64,000 nucleotides of DNA. It comes from [Flavobacterium] thermophilum. GTDB lineage: Bacteria > Bacillota > Bacilli > Bacillales > Anoxybacillaceae. The stretch spans positions 434,001 to 498,000 of the forward strand of contig UGGS01000002.1 in NCBI GenBank assembly GCA_900450595.1, in the 5' to 3' direction. Positions within the stretch are counted from its first letter, which is position 1, and each line of letters opens with the position of its first letter. Below the pieces are notes generated by a model that worked only from the letters and a program-made list of their open reading frames with translations, was not told the DNA's origin and ran no database searches. Positions 1 to 9,209 of this stretch are shown here, in pieces. The translations under genes were made by a program, and so were the position numbers.

Positions 1-823
1 GAACAGAAAGAACTTCCTCTTGTTTTGTGTCTAATGATTGTTTGATTAGGATAGGTTTATCGTTCTCTACAGCTGCAAATACAATGAATTTTTCTTGGAA
101 CGCAAACGTCGTCGTATTGATTTTTCGAGTAAACCGTTCAAACGTATTCCCATTATCTCTCGAAACAAAAATTCCTTCCGATGTACTAATTCCGACCATA
201 TTTTCGTCCGTTGGATGGGCAGCAATCGTTCCCGCTGCCGTTTGCGGCAGGCCGTTCAATTGACTTGGCGACCACGTTTTGCCGTCGTCTTTACTGTAAA
301 ATACCCCTTGTCCGAGCGTTTTATTTTCTTCTTGGTTCACAACATAAATGGTATGGCTTTTATAGCCAACTGTCATATAATGAAAATCAGATTCTTTATA
401 AAATCCTAAATTCATCAATGTTTGTCCATTATCAAAACTTTTCACAAGACCAAGTGGATTTCCTAAAGATGAACCTTCTTCCGGATGCCCTGATGAATAA
501 AAGCCGTCGTCTGTGGCAGAAAAGCCCATATAATCATGTTTATACGAAGTCGTTTCATACCACTTATTGTTTTGGTAAACGAGTAACCCCTCATGTGTAG
601 CAAAGTAAATCGCATTTTGGTTGCCTGCATAACCGATTCCATGTAAATGCTCGATCTTTCCTTCTTTTTTTTCTTGAAAGAAAGGATTATTGGTAACAGA
701 TACGTTCGATTTTGCTTGTTCTTTGCTTGTAATAAAGGCCTGTTTTTTTTCATTGGATGATGAACAAGCGCTTAGAAGAAGAATGGATGATGTAATGATG
801 ATTGCTTTCGTCATTTTTGTCAT
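1..823 (-). CDS. Partial lipoprotein with Asp-box (BNR) propeller repeats
   Basis: The frame is open from ATG 823 to the window edge (about 274 codons); the C-terminus lies outside. The start is set by AAAGGAGAG about 8 bp upstream. The N-terminus has a basic start, a hydrophobic stretch and a lipobox LLSAC with the cysteine at residue 20, so the protein should be anchored on the outer membrane face. Segments YSKDDGKTWS, KSFDNGQT and VSRDNGNTF are SxDxGxTW Asp boxes of sialidase/YCF48-type beta-propellers. It resembles the F510_1955-type 'glycosylhydrolase' family of bacilli, for which I know of no proven enzyme activity. It lies downstream of a kinase operon and carries the same promoter box (859-890), which suggests shared control by the neighbouring response regulator. 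Confidence 0.75.
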   Translation of the reverse strand, partial: MTKMTKAIIITSSILLLSACSSSNEKKQAFITSKEQAKSNVSVTNNPFFQEKKEGKIEHLHGIGYAGNQNAIYFATHEGLLVYQNNKWYETTSYKHDYMGFSATDDGFYSSGHPEEGSSLGNPLGLVKSFDNGQTLMNLGFYKESDFHYMTVGYKSHTIYVVNQEENKTLGQGVFYSKDDGKTWSPSQLNGLPQTAAGTIAAHPTDENMVGISTSEGIFVSRDNGNTFERFTRKINTTTFAFQEKFIVFAAVENDKPILIKQSLDTKQEEVLSV

Positions 824-858
824 GGTCGACTCTCCTTTGTATAATGTAGATTTCGCAC

Positions 859-890
859 ATTTTATAACAGATATTTGCAGAATGTATGGA
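859..890 (-). promoter_or_regulatory. Promoter/operator box shared with the kinase operon
   Basis: Read on the minus strand this is TCCAT-NN-ATTCTGCAAAT followed by TGTTATAAAAT. Almost the same 32 bases occur at 3580-3611 in front of the kinase gene, with the same spacing. TATAAA/TAAAAT can serve as the -10. The conserved part covers the -35 region, as expected for a site bound by an activating OmpR-type regulator. Regulator identity is inferred from proximity only. Confidence 0.5.
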
Positions 891-914
891 ATTGCAAACC
901 CCTTTTTCATTCGT

Positions 915-1469
915 TTAAGCCTTTTTTCGAGTGATTTTCTTCCAAGTAAATATAAATAAAAAAACAGATAGAAGTGTCGATATCACTTTCCCTTGCCATG
1001 TCCAATTCATCACTTGATAAACCGAATATGCCTCTAACAAAAGTGCTGGCAGCTTTCCAAGCGAGCTGGCAATGATAAAGATCAGTAAGGAGGTGTGTCC
1101 GATCGCTGCCACAAACGTCACAAGTCCCGACGGAACAAAAGGAAGAAGACGCAAAGACAAAATAAGCGAAAAGGCTTCTACCCCTTCTGCCTCAAGCAAA
1201 CGTTTCACTTTCGGATAGGAAAACCATTTCGTTTCCGAAAGTTTGTGAAATCCTTTTCGATATAAAACGAAAGAAACAATCGCCCCAACAGCTTCCCCTA
1301 CAAACGATAAAAAGGTGCCTTTCCAAAAACCGAATACCGCCAAGTTAGCTGCAGTGAGAAATACGCTCGGTACAACGCCTAAAATACTGATCACAATATT
1401 GATCGCAATACTAATGAGATAAGCAACGCTTTCATATGTATGAAACAATGTAATGAGCTTCTCTTCCAT
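915..1469 (-). CDS. TVP38/TMEM64 (VTT-domain) family membrane protein
   Basis: 184 residues with several hydrophobic segments: about 15-45, 50-70, 105-130, 130-150 and 160-175. The central VTT signature is visible: GVVPSVFLTAANLAVFG, then GEAVGAIVSFVLYRKG, then LRLLPFVPSGLVTFVAA. This is the DedA/TVP38 superfamily, integral membrane proteins thought to handle lipids or ions. The start at 1469 has AAGG-type spacing and lies inside the 3' end of the response-regulator gene (38-bp overlap), so it is probably translationally coupled as third gene of the kinase-regulator operon. The specific substrate cannot be read from sequence. Confidence 0.8.
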   Translation of the reverse strand: MEEKLITLFHTYESVAYLISIAINIVISILGVVPSVFLTAANLAVFGFWKGTFLSFVGEAVGAIVSFVLYRKGFHKLSETKWFSYPKVKRLLEAEGVEAFSLILSLRLLPFVPSGLVTFVAAIGHTSLLIFIIASSLGKLPALLLEAYSVYQVMNWTWQGKVISTLLSVFLFIFTWKKITRKKA

Positions 1470-2151
1470 TTCTTTTTACCTTATCCCCCCATTTATATCC
1501 TACACCCCAAACGGTTTGCAGAAATTGATCGATCGGAAAACCGGCTTGGCGGAGCTTCTCGCGAATATTTTTGACATGCGAATCGATTGTCCGTTCTTTT
1601 GTATTGGCGTTATACCCCCATAATGTCACGATGAGTTGCTCTCGGCTAAATACCCTGTTTGGATTTTTGAGAAAAAGTCCTAAAATGGCAAACTCTTTTG
1701 GCGTGAGAAAAATATCGTGCCCAGCATATTGGACTTTATGCTGCGCTTCATCCCAAACTAAGCCGTTAAACTCCAGTTTCGCTTGTTTTCCTACAGAACG
1801 GCGCAATACCGCTTCGATCCGAGCGAGCAGCTCAGATTCGTCAAATGGTTTTGTAATATAATCATCTGCTCCGATTTTCAACCCTTGGACAACATCTGTC
1901 GTTTCTCCTCTTGCTGTTACCATAATAATTGGGACATTCGAAAACTCTCGTATTTGTTTGCACATTTCCCATCCGTCCATCTCTGGCATCATCACATCAA
2001 GCAAAACGAGGTCCGCTTTATTGTTTTCCAAATAGCGGATCGCCGCTACTCCCGACTCGCATGTCACACAACGGTACCCTTTCGGTGCAAGATACAGCTC
2101 TAATAAATCCAACATTCGTTTTTCGTCATCAACTAGTAATATCGTGTACAT
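1432..2151 (-). CDS. OmpR/PhoB-family response regulator
   Basis: N-terminal receiver: acidic pocket VDDE near residue 8, phospho-acceptor Asp in LVLLDVMMPEMDG near residue 52, conserved Lys in YITKPFD near residue 101. The C-terminal winged helix starts around 130, with LTPKEFAILGLFLKNPN and SREQLIVTLWG. ATG 2151 (MYTILLVDDE) is preferred over ATG 2157 because AAGGGAG lies at proper distance only for the former. The gene overlaps the kinase gene upstream and the VTT gene downstream, a typical tight operon. The signal is unknown. Target sites are probably the paired boxes at 859-890 and 3580-3611. Confidence 0.92.
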   Translation of the reverse strand: MYTILLVDDEKRMLDLLELYLAPKGYRCVTCESGVAAIRYLENNKADLVLLDVMMPEMDGWEMCKQIREFSNVPIIMVTARGETTDVVQGLKIGADDYITKPFDESELLARIEAVLRRSVGKQAKLEFNGLVWDEAQHKVQYAGHDIFLTPKEFAILGLFLKNPNRVFSREQLIVTLWGYNANTKERTIDSHVKNIREKLRQAGFPIDQFLQTVWGVGYKWGDKVKRNGREAHYIVSYI

Positions 2152-3526
2152 GTTCATCTCCCTTCGGTAACGTAATGATCATCGTCGTCCCTTTTCTACA
2201 TTGGCTCGTTGCGTAAATCGAACCGCCGTGCGCTTCGACAATTTCTTTCACAATCGCCAAGCCTAATCCCGTCCCTCCGCCTGTTCTCGATCTTGATTTA
2301 TCCACCCTGTAAAATCGTTCAAAAATATGCGGCAAATCTGCTTCAGGAATTCCTATTCCTTCGTCGGAAATCATGATCATCACGTTCTTTTTCTCCATTC
2401 TTACATCAATGGAAACGGTAGAACCTTGATGAGAATATTTTAACGCATTGTCCAAAAGATTCATCATCACTTGCTCAAAACGCTGTTGGTCGATATGGAC
2501 GGTAATGTTTTCATCGCAGTGGTAGACAAGAGACATATTTTTCGTCTGAAAAGCAGGATACATTTTCTCGTATATTTTTTTCAAAAAAAGGCACAGTGGA
2601 GTTGGCTCTTTCTCGATTTGAAACGAATGTTGATCCATTTTCGCGAGCTCAAACAAGTCTTTCACTAACTTTTGCATATGCTCTGCTTCTTCATAAATAA
2701 TGGACAAATATTTCGCTCTTTCTTCCTCCTCGATAGTTGGCCTTCTCGCGATGTCCGCATATCCTTTGACATACGTGAGCGGAGTACGAAGTTCATGAGA
2801 AATACTAGCGAGAAATTCGTTTCTTTCTTTTTTTAAGTATTCCAAATCCCTTGCCAATGTTTGAATCGCTTTTCCTAACTGTGCCAACTCATCTTCTCCT
2901 TTTACTTGCAAGCGGACAGAAAAGTCCCCCTTGCTCAGTTTTTCGGTCGCTTGTTTCATCCGAATGAGCGGAATCGTAATGACTCTTGATAAAAAAGCAA
3001 TCGTCATAATGGTCAAAAAGACGGAAAGAATGCCCACGACTAGAAAATGATGTTTTAGCCTATCAATCATGTTTTGAATGGAAGCCGTATGCTGAAACAT
3101 GTACACATACCCTTTGATCTTGCCGTCAATCCGAATCGGGCTTACTGTCGAAATATACGACTCTCTTTGCCAATTTTTTTGCACAATCATTCCGCCATAG
3201 GGAATGTTTTTATTTGATTTTTTTATTACTCTTTTAGCAAACGGTAAAATATGATCTGAAAAATATAGTATCTTCCCCTTGTCATTGGTAATAACGACGT
3301 CGGTCTCCGCTTCAGACTCCATCATGGTGACATGTTCTAACGTAGAAGGGTGATAGCTTTTTTCCAATACATCACGGTGATTGTTCCCTCTCGCTAACAG
3401 CTGCTCAAATTCTTCATTAATTCTAGCGTTAACGAGTGTCACATATAACGACGCAAATAAAACCGTTTCGATTCCTAACACAAAGACAAAAAATAATAGC
3501 CCTAACTTAAACGAAATTTTTCGCAC
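2129..3526 (-). CDS. Membrane sensor histidine kinase
   Basis: I chose GTG 3526 because AGGAAGGGA sits 5-6 bp before it. The longer frame to 3574 lacks a ribosome site. Order: TM1 (about 5-28), extracytoplasmic sensor segment, TM2 (VVGILSVFLTIMTIAFLSR), HAMP linker, DHp helix with SHELRTPLTYVKGY (phospho-His), N box MMNLLDNALKYS, G1/F boxes DEGIGIPEADLPHIFERFYR, G2 GGGTGLGLAIVKEIV. All catalytic elements are present, so it should autophosphorylate and pass phosphate to the regulator encoded immediately downstream (overlap 23 bp). The stimulus is not evident. Nearby His/Met-rich exported proteins suggest, weakly, a metal or envelope signal. Confidence 0.92.
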   Translation of the reverse strand: MRKISFKLGLLFFVFVLGIETVLFASLYVTLVNARINEEFEQLLARGNNHRDVLEKSYHPSTLEHVTMMESEAETDVVITNDKGKILYFSDHILPFAKRVIKKSNKNIPYGGMIVQKNWQRESYISTVSPIRIDGKIKGYVYMFQHTASIQNMIDRLKHHFLVVGILSVFLTIMTIAFLSRVITIPLIRMKQATEKLSKGDFSVRLQVKGEDELAQLGKAIQTLARDLEYLKKERNEFLASISHELRTPLTYVKGYADIARRPTIEEEERAKYLSIIYEEAEHMQKLVKDLFELAKMDQHSFQIEKEPTPLCLFLKKIYEKMYPAFQTKNMSLVYHCDENITVHIDQQRFEQVMMNLLDNALKYSHQGSTVSIDVRMEKKNVMIMISDEGIGIPEADLPHIFERFYRVDKSRSRTGGGTGLGLAIVKEIVEAHGGSIYATSQCRKGTTMIITLPKGDEHVHDITS

Positions 3527-3579
3527 TTTTGTCCCTTCCTTATAAGAGCTCATTATTGCTTTTATGTAGAGCACTTTTT

Positions 3580-3611
3580 ATTTTACAACATAAATTTGCA
3601 GAATCGATGGA
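3580..3611 (-). promoter_or_regulatory. Promoter/operator box of the kinase operon
   Basis: The minus strand reads TCCAT-CG-ATTCTGCAAAT followed by TGTTGTAAAAT, nearly identical to 859-890. TAAAAT (3585-3580) is a plausible -10. The position 55-85 bp upstream of GTG 3526 suits an autoregulatory operator. A half-matching inverted copy (TGCAAATATCCAT) lies at about 3645-3657. Confidence 0.5.
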
Positions 3612-3674
3612 TTTTACAGTGAAAAATACACACGAATATTGCCTTGCAAATATCCATACAACAATAGGCGGACG

Positions 3675-3710
3675 AAAAAAACACTGTAGTTTTAAGCCTA
3701 CAGTGTTTCA
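3675..3710 (-). terminator. Rho-independent terminator of the Met-rich gene
   Basis: AACACTGTAG / CTACAGTGTT form a 10-bp stem around a 7-base loop. On the minus strand the stem is followed by a T run (complement of 3675-3680). It lies just past the stop of the 3722-3988 gene. Confidence 0.8.
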
Positions 3711-3721
3711 ATAACTGATCT

Positions 3722-3988
3722 TTACATCATATATCCTTGTTTCATCATTTGTTGATTCGTTTTGCTATTATTCATCATATGTTCCATCATTTGATCCATA
3801 TTTTTAGTATTTCGACACTGTTCATACATTTTTTGTAATTGTTCCTCTGAGAAGTTTGGATGCATTTGTTTCATCATTGGCAACATTTCTTTCCAATCAT
3901 TATTATCATTTTTATTTGCTGCAAAAACAGCTGTAGCTAATACAAAAGCTGAAACAAGGACGAACAAACCTGAAATAAGTTTTTTCAT
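3722..3988 (-). CDS. Small exported Met-rich protein
   Basis: Start ATG 3988 (MKKLISGLF) is supported by GGAGGTG 8 bp upstream; an upstream in-frame ATG at 4003 has no such site. 88 residues: a signal peptide cleaved after about AVFAA, then a charged mature part with 13 or more Met residues clustered as MLPMMKQMH, MDQMMEHMM and QQMMKQGYMM, and one Cys. Met/His/Cys clustering of this kind is seen in exported copper- or silver-binding peptides, but no named family is recognised. It is a single-gene unit with its own terminator. A metal role is inference only. Confidence 0.7.
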   Translation of the reverse strand: MKKLISGLFVLVSAFVLATAVFAANKNDNNDWKEMLPMMKQMHPNFSEEQLQKMYEQCRNTKNMDQMMEHMMNNSKTNQQMMKQGYMM

Positions 3989-4003
3989 TTTCAACACCTC
4001 CAT

Positions 4004-4305
4004 CCTTTTCTGGTTTTAGAATAAAGGAAAAGTATGGAGAAAGTGTTCATAAAAATTTACAAATTTTTGTCGCGAATTATCATTAGTAATTAGATATTTT
4101 CAAAAATCGATTAGAATTTCTAATGGCCTAATGGCTCTGTCATCATAATCATACTTTGTTGCTTACATGTTTCTTAAACAACATGAATCATTACAAATTA
4201 GCTTGTAGAAGTTGTATGTGATGATATGCGAATAATTCAAGAACCTTTGATGTTAGTTGAATGCCATATGTTTGCATCATCATATTAACACCACAAGTTT
4301 CAAAA
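4004..4305. other. Intergenic, no gene seen
   Basis: About 300 bp, AT-rich, with no credible reading frame and no tRNA. The terminator of the leftward lipoprotein gene follows directly. No promoter stands out. Confidence 0.6.
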
Positions 4306-4345
4306 ATAAAAAAAACAGCTTGCTCGGCTTGCAAGCTGTTTTGCG
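4306..4345 (-). terminator. Terminator of the lipoprotein gene
   Basis: ACAGCTTGC / GCAAGCTGT stem around TCGGCTT. On the minus strand it is followed by eight T (complement of the A run at 4308-4315), 20 bp past the stop at 4365. Confidence 0.85.
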
Positions 4346-4364
4346 TATATAGATTTACGTGCTT

Positions 4365-5666
4365 CTAATGCCCTGCATGTCCTTCTCCGGTTGCCGGAAC
4401 AATTTCGAGCTTTTCGTCAATAATTCCTTGCGTTTGATAAGGGATGGAGCGGAATGTGCCAGATAAAAATGCATGGTTATACGGTCCCTCTGTTGGCTCA
4501 ACAGTAAAAGTTGGTTTTAAACGAGCTAAAAATTCATATACATCCGTCGTTAATGCTCCATTCTCTAGCCATATTAAAGGTGCGTGCTTTCCTAGATGAG
4601 AAAATGGCGCAGCTGCAATCGCTAATTCAGGGGTTTTCGTTGAAATAAATGATACGCCATGCCCCGGATTATTTAGCCCCCAGCCAAATTTTGTTTTTTC
4701 ATCTTTATAAGTAGCAAAAGAAACGGATTGTTGCACCGGTGTATCGCCCGCGATTCGGACAACAGTGCCAAATGATTTTAGTTCGTTTTCCACTTCTTTA
4801 GAGATTACTGATTCGGGACCTAAAAGGTATATATTTGCTTTTCCTTTTCTTTGCTGTAACGCCTCTTTCGTTGGTTGCGGAATGTCATTTGCCGTAACAT
4901 ACAACAACGGTTCTTCCATGTGGGCAATCCAATTGGCAGCTATAAGAGTGTACAATTTTGCCTTATCTTCCAAAGAACCAATAATCACACTTTGTGGAGT
5001 CTTGCCGGCAATGTCGCTGTAAAATTGGTCAATTTCTTTCGCAAACGCAGCCGGATCTGTTTCACTAATTTGTTTCATCTTAAAATTCTTTAATTTATCT
5101 AGTTCACTTTTCCTAAGATTTCCCATCACCATAATTTGCGTACCGTCAGCTGTGCCTAAAGGCTGAAGGCGGTTTATTTCCTTTAAGACGGCATCCGGTA
5201 TTTTTTGATCTTTTGTAAATAAAACAGGGCCGTTGCTCGGATGATGAATTAAGTCTACACTTGCCAATGCGATTTGCCAACTTTCAACGGGCACTAAAAT
5301 AATTCCGCCGGGCTGGTTTTCTTTATGAGTGGCAGGCCAAACCGTTTGTGAAACCATGACGGATAACTCAATAGGATCATCCGTGTTGATACGAGTAACG
5401 TTTTTCGTCGCTGTTACGATCATGTTTTGGCTTGCTAAACGGTTGAATGAGTTTGGCGGCTTCGCGAACTCCATTTCATTTGTTTTGTTATCTTTGTCTT
5501 TATCATTGGAGGACATATCCATATCTTCATGATTCATATTTGCATGATCCATTTCTTTCGAATCATGATCCATCTGATTATGGTCATTGTTTTGATTGTT
5601 ACATCCGGTAATGATAAAGATAGGTAGCACAGCTACTAGGACTCCCCTAAGTAATTTACTGATCAT
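4365..5666 (-). CDS. His/Asp/Met-rich lipoprotein with cell-wall-binding-2-like repeats
   Basis: ATG 5666 is chosen because AAGGAGG lies 7 bp upstream. 433 residues: lipoprotein signal with lipobox FIITGC, then a flexible segment of HxxMDHD-type repeats (DHNQMDHDSKEMDHANMNHE and following), reminiscent of metal-chelating spacers. The body carries repeats of the CW_binding_2 type: GGIILVPVESWQ, GPVLFTKD, IMVMGNLRKSEL, IYLLGPESVIS, VVRIAGDTPVQQSVSFA. The C-terminus ends GEGHAGH. It should be tethered outside the membrane and may touch the cell wall. Substrate unknown; a metal role is inferred from composition. An IS4-type element begins only 69 bp upstream and may have replaced its native promoter. 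Confidence 0.72.
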   Translation of the reverse strand: MISKLLRGVLVAVLPIFIITGCNNQNNDHNQMDHDSKEMDHANMNHEDMDMSSNDKDKDNKTNEMEFAKPPNSFNRLASQNMIVTATKNVTRINTDDPIELSVMVSQTVWPATHKENQPGGIILVPVESWQIALASVDLIHHPSNGPVLFTKDQKIPDAVLKEINRLQPLGTADGTQIMVMGNLRKSELDKLKNFKMKQISETDPAAFAKEIDQFYSDIAGKTPQSVIIGSLEDKAKLYTLIAANWIAHMEEPLLYVTANDIPQPTKEALQQRKGKANIYLLGPESVISKEVENELKSFGTVVRIAGDTPVQQSVSFATYKDEKTKFGWGLNNPGHGVSFISTKTPELAIAAAPFSHLGKHAPLIWLENGALTTDVYEFLARLKPTFTVEPTEGPYNHAFLSGTFRSIPYQTQGIIDEKLEIVPATGEGHAGH

Positions 5667-5734
5667 ATGTAATCCTCCTTGAAAGAATCTTTTCTTTATT
5701 GTATTTATCCCCATTTGTTATTACTTTTACACGA

Positions 5735-6832
5735 GTGTTGATTATCCAAAATTATACATACACCTTCCATAAATTTGGGCATACTCAAACAAAGCAGCGG
5801 CCATCTCGGATTTCCAATCGAGAGGAAGCTGCCCAGAGAAAAAACGGCGAACGAACGAAATGAAGGAAAGAGAGACGTTCGTCTGTTTTTTGGTTTGATC
5901 ATACAGCCATCGCAGCAACACATACGCGATGAACGCCGCAAACAGCTGATTGTATACCGCATTTTCCGTCGTGCCAAACAAGGTCGGGACATTCAGATAT
6001 TGCTTTACCCAACGGAAAAAAGACCTCAACAGTCCAACGTTGTTGGTACATGTCGGCAATGGTTTCCGCAGACGCATGGAAGAGGTTCGTCACGACCCGA
6101 ATGTCGCGGCCATTCGCATCTCGAAAGATCACCACCCGGTGACGCTTGGTGGAGCGGCATTGTTTCGTCCCCAACTGGCACGTGAAGTCGGCTTGAACCG
6201 ATGAGGATGTGCTGGAAAGGCGTTTCAAGCTTTTTTTCTGATGAAGTTCGATGTTGTCCTTCATCCGAATGACAAAGAGCTGATGCTGCTCCACAAATCG
6301 ATCGAGGCGTTCGATTTTGACATACGCCCGGTCTTCCACCAGCACTTGTTGAGCGTTCGTCAACTGTTCTCCCACTGGGCCATCGTGACGCAGTCCGGTC
6401 GTTTCCACCACGTCTGCCGGCAGCGAGGATTCCGGCGAATACGCGACGTGTAGCTTCACTCCGGCGCGTTCGCCGTGATACGGCGCCCATGGGAGGCGGT
6501 TTTTCCCGACCGTGACGGTCGTCGAATCCACCACCCGAAGCGGTTTGGGAAACCGAAGCGAACGGCGGGTTTGGCGGTTGCACTTGGAAATGATCAACGC
6601 CAACAAGCGTTTCATGATGTCATAGGGAACTTCTTTCGCTTTCTTGGATACAGTTGAATAATGGAATCGCGGCAATCCATACAGAGGCCCCACATCGGCT
6701 CCGTGGCGAAAGCTTTTCCATTGATGCATGGCGGCCAGCAGGAAGAAGTGAATCCACTCGCGCAACGTAAAGGTTCGAGACGAATCACGATCCCCAACCG
6801 CTTCGGCAATCCGTTGAATCTCTTCATCCGAA
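5735..6832 (-). mobile_element. Truncated IS4-family element (IS5377-like), copy 1
   Basis: The left end GTGTTGATTATCCAA is shared with the complete copy at 40892-42130. The right part stops abruptly after TCTTCATCCGAA, where the ISLre2 element starts. About 140 bp, including the start of the transposase and the second inverted repeat, are missing and do not reappear beyond the ISLre2 copy. Confidence 0.8.
5742..6832 (-). pseudogene. IS4-family transposase, truncated and frameshifted
   Basis: It aligns along its length with the intact 40899-42032 transposase: FRHGADVGPLYGLPRFHYS, VDSTTVTVGKNRLPW (first catalytic Asp), LVEDRAY, FVIRMKDN. It lacks the first ~20 codons. It has six A instead of five at about 6015-6020, which shifts the frame just before FFRWVKQYLNVPTLFG, so the DDE Glu region is read in another frame. 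It cannot make an active enzyme. Confidence 0.88.
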
Positions 6833-8541
6833 GTGTGAGTAAAATATTTGTGGGTGACATTCAGGAATGATTCCCCGACGAGGGTTGCGAACTTTTGTTC
6901 GCGACGCTCGTCGGGGCCACCAAGCGAAGCGCGGTAGAAAAAAGCAAATGTCATGCAAAAAGGACTCTCTCCCTGCTATGATGGTGATGACCAACATCCA
7001 TAAAACAGGAGGGAGAGAGTCCATGAAACATCTTACCACAGAATGGCCTTTATTAAAAGAGCTGGAGGAACAATTAGTCAGAACTCTTCAAAAGGTGTTC
7101 GCTGTCTTGTTGGCGGCCCTTTTGGAGGAGATTGATCAACAACTGGCGGAAGCGCGGGACAAGCGCCGGTATCAGCTGAAAGACAAACGGCCGACCACGA
7201 TCCAAACGCTGTTTGGAGAAGTGACGTTTCGACGGAACTACTACTATGACCGGCAAACGGGGAACTATACCTTCTTGCTGGATGCCGAATTAGGCTTTGA
7301 TGGGGCCCGATCGATCAGTCCTTGCCTCGAGGAAACGGCGGTCGAGTTGGCCGTAGAGTGCTCTTCCTACCGCAAAGCGGCCCGTACGTTGGAGTCGATC
7401 GTGGGGTATGCGGTCATGAGCCACGAGGCGATTCGCCAACTGGTGCTGGAGGCCCCTGTCTCGCTGCACCGCCCTGTTTCCCAACGGCACGGCCGGGTGC
7501 TGTTTGTGGAGGCGGATGGACTGTTTATTTCCCGCCAGGGGAAAGGGAAACGGGCGAAAGAAGAGAAAATCCTGGCGGTTCACGAGGGATGGAAACGAAA
7601 CGGTTCGTAGCTCGAGTTCGTGAACCGGCGCCACTACCTCCATGAAGGGGAGGGAGACGTGTGGGAACGGTTTGAAGAGTGGCTGATGAAGGAATATGCC
7701 TATGACCCGTGCCGGGACCTTTTGATCATCAACGGCGACGCGGCGTCGTGGATCACAGCCTGCCGGGAGTATTTTGGAAAGCGAGCCTGCTTTCAGCTGG
7801 ATCGATTTCATGTGGCGCGGGAGCTGCGTCAGTGTCTGTCCGGCCATCCGCGTTGGCGGGAGGTGCGGAAGAAGCTGGCGAAACAAGACGAAGAAGGGCT
7901 TCTGGTGGAGCTGAACAGCGCGGTCGGCACGTTGGAGGACGAAGCGAAAGAGAAGCAGATGGCTGCCATGATCCGTCGGATCGAGTCGATGCCGGGATGC
8001 ATCCGGGACTATCGGGAGTGGCTGTCGGAGCAAGGGGTGGAGACGACCGGCATGCGTCCGATGGGCCACGCCGAGAGCGTGATGAGCCGGTTTGCGCATC
8101 GGGTGAAATCCCGCCGCAGCTGGAAAGACCAAGGGCTTCGGGCGTTTCTGAGGGCGATGGCGGCCCGAATCGACGGGATTTGGCGGAGAAATGGGCAGTT
8201 GGTGGAGGAAGAAGAGACCCGAACGGCGGCCTCGGCCTCAACAAAGTCCAAGCGGATCGAACAGGCCAAACGGAAGGCCGGACGGTTATGGGCAGATGTG
8301 GTGCGTCAGAATCTACCGTGTCTGCAGCGGTCATCCGGGACACCGATCCATCAAGCGTTGTCGGCGCTCCGGGATGGTGGTTGGGTGTAAAAAAATGGAA
8401 TATCGTATCATCGCCTCAAGATGAGGGATGAGAGTCCGAAAGCGCTTACGATATGAATTCCTGAAAATGGTTCGCTAACTAGTGATTGACAACGCCCGTA
8501 GTGAACCGAAAAAATGTTCTCCACAAAGTCTTGACTGACTC
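6831..8541 (+). mobile_element. ISLre2-family element, copy 1
   Basis: About 1.7 kb, bounded by comparison with the second copy (42365-44062). Homology starts at AGTGTGAGTAAAATATTTGT and ends at AAGTCTTGACTGACTC. The two ends are imperfect inverted repeats sharing TTTGTGG. Its left end sits inside the IS4-type copy 1; the sequence right of 8541 is unrelated, so a deletion followed the insertion. Confidence 0.85.
7023..8390 (+). pseudogene. ISLre2 transposase (UPF0236), amber mutation
   Basis: 455-codon frame from ATG 7023 (RBS GGAGGGAGAG). Typical features: N-terminal DKRPTTIQTLFGEVTFRR, VEADGLFISRQGKGKR, YIINGDAASW-like (LLIINGDAASWITAC), FQLDRFHVARELRQ, and GMRPMGHAESVMSRFAHR near the end. 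Codon 196 is TAG (7608-7610) where the other copy has CAG (Gln), so the product stops halfway. The rest of the frame is open to 8390. Confidence 0.88.
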
Positions 8542-8557
8542 CAGGATCTATATTAAA

Positions 8558-8587
8558 TTGACACCTATTATGAACAGACGGTATAAT
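8558..8587 (+). promoter_or_regulatory. Consensus sigma-A promoter for the DUF3990 pair
   Basis: TTGACA (8558-8563) and TATAAT (8582-8587), an 18-bp spacer, both hexamers perfect. Expected transcription start is about 8594, only about 10 nt before ATG 8604 and about 22 nt before ATG 8616. The transcript therefore has a very short leader. Confidence 0.75.
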
Positions 8588-8603
8588 TAAACAAAAAAGA
8601 AAA

Positions 8604-9209
8604 ATGGGATGTTTTATGGTTTCGAGTGCAGTATTATCTAAAAATTTTAATCAATTTTCAAAAATTTTGTACCATGGTACTACTTCAAAACATTTTGATT
8701 CGCTTCAAGAAGGAGTCAATATTGATCTTTGTCAAGAATATACCGATTTTGGAAAAGGTTTTTATTTGACATCCAATTTTATCCAAGCAAGTAAACATGC
8801 AGAGAAAAGAGCTAAGTTAGAAGGCGAAGAACCAATAGTGTTCGTATATGTGTTAGACATATCAAGGTTAAAAAAGGAATATAATGGATATATACTGCAT
8901 AAGATGGATTTAGAATGGGCAAAATTCATATATAACAATCGCTCAAAAAAACAATGCTTTACTCACCGTTACGATTATGTATTTGGCGGCGTAGCTGACG
9001 GAAAAATTTTTGACCTTGTTAATTTGGTCGATAGTGGAGAGCTTGATATTGAATTGTTTTATGAAGAAATTGCTCAGTATGCAACATATGACCAGCTATC
9101 TATTCACAACCAAAACATTTTCACATATAATGTGATTACCCTTCAAAAGGTGGTGAAAGCATATGATCAACAACAAACGTACAATGACAAGAGAACAGTT
9201 AAGAAATAA
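8604..9209 (+). CDS. DUF3990 family protein (predicted ADP-ribosyltransferase fold)
   Basis: 201 residues from ATG 8604, or 197 from ATG 8616; neither has a strong ribosome site. Family hallmarks: ILYHGTTSKHFDSLQEG near residue 22, DFGKGFYLTSNFIQASKHA near 46, then VFVYVLDIS. HGT and GFYLT correspond to the NAD-binding core proposed for ART-fold proteins. DUF3990 genes often travel with a small partner and are suspected toxins. Here a 100-residue gene overlaps the 3' end by 47 bp, which fits a toxin-antitoxin-like pair. It is AT-rich, between two IS elements, with a perfect promoter of its own. Function is inferred. Confidence 0.75.
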   Translation: MGCFMVSSAVLSKNFNQFSKILYHGTTSKHFDSLQEGVNIDLCQEYTDFGKGFYLTSNFIQASKHAEKRAKLEGEEPIVFVYVLDISRLKKEYNGYILHKMDLEWAKFIYNNRSKKQCFTHRYDYVFGGVADGKIFDLVNLVDSGELDIELFYEEIAQYATYDQLSIHNQNIFTYNVITLQKVVKAYDQQQTYNDKRTVKK

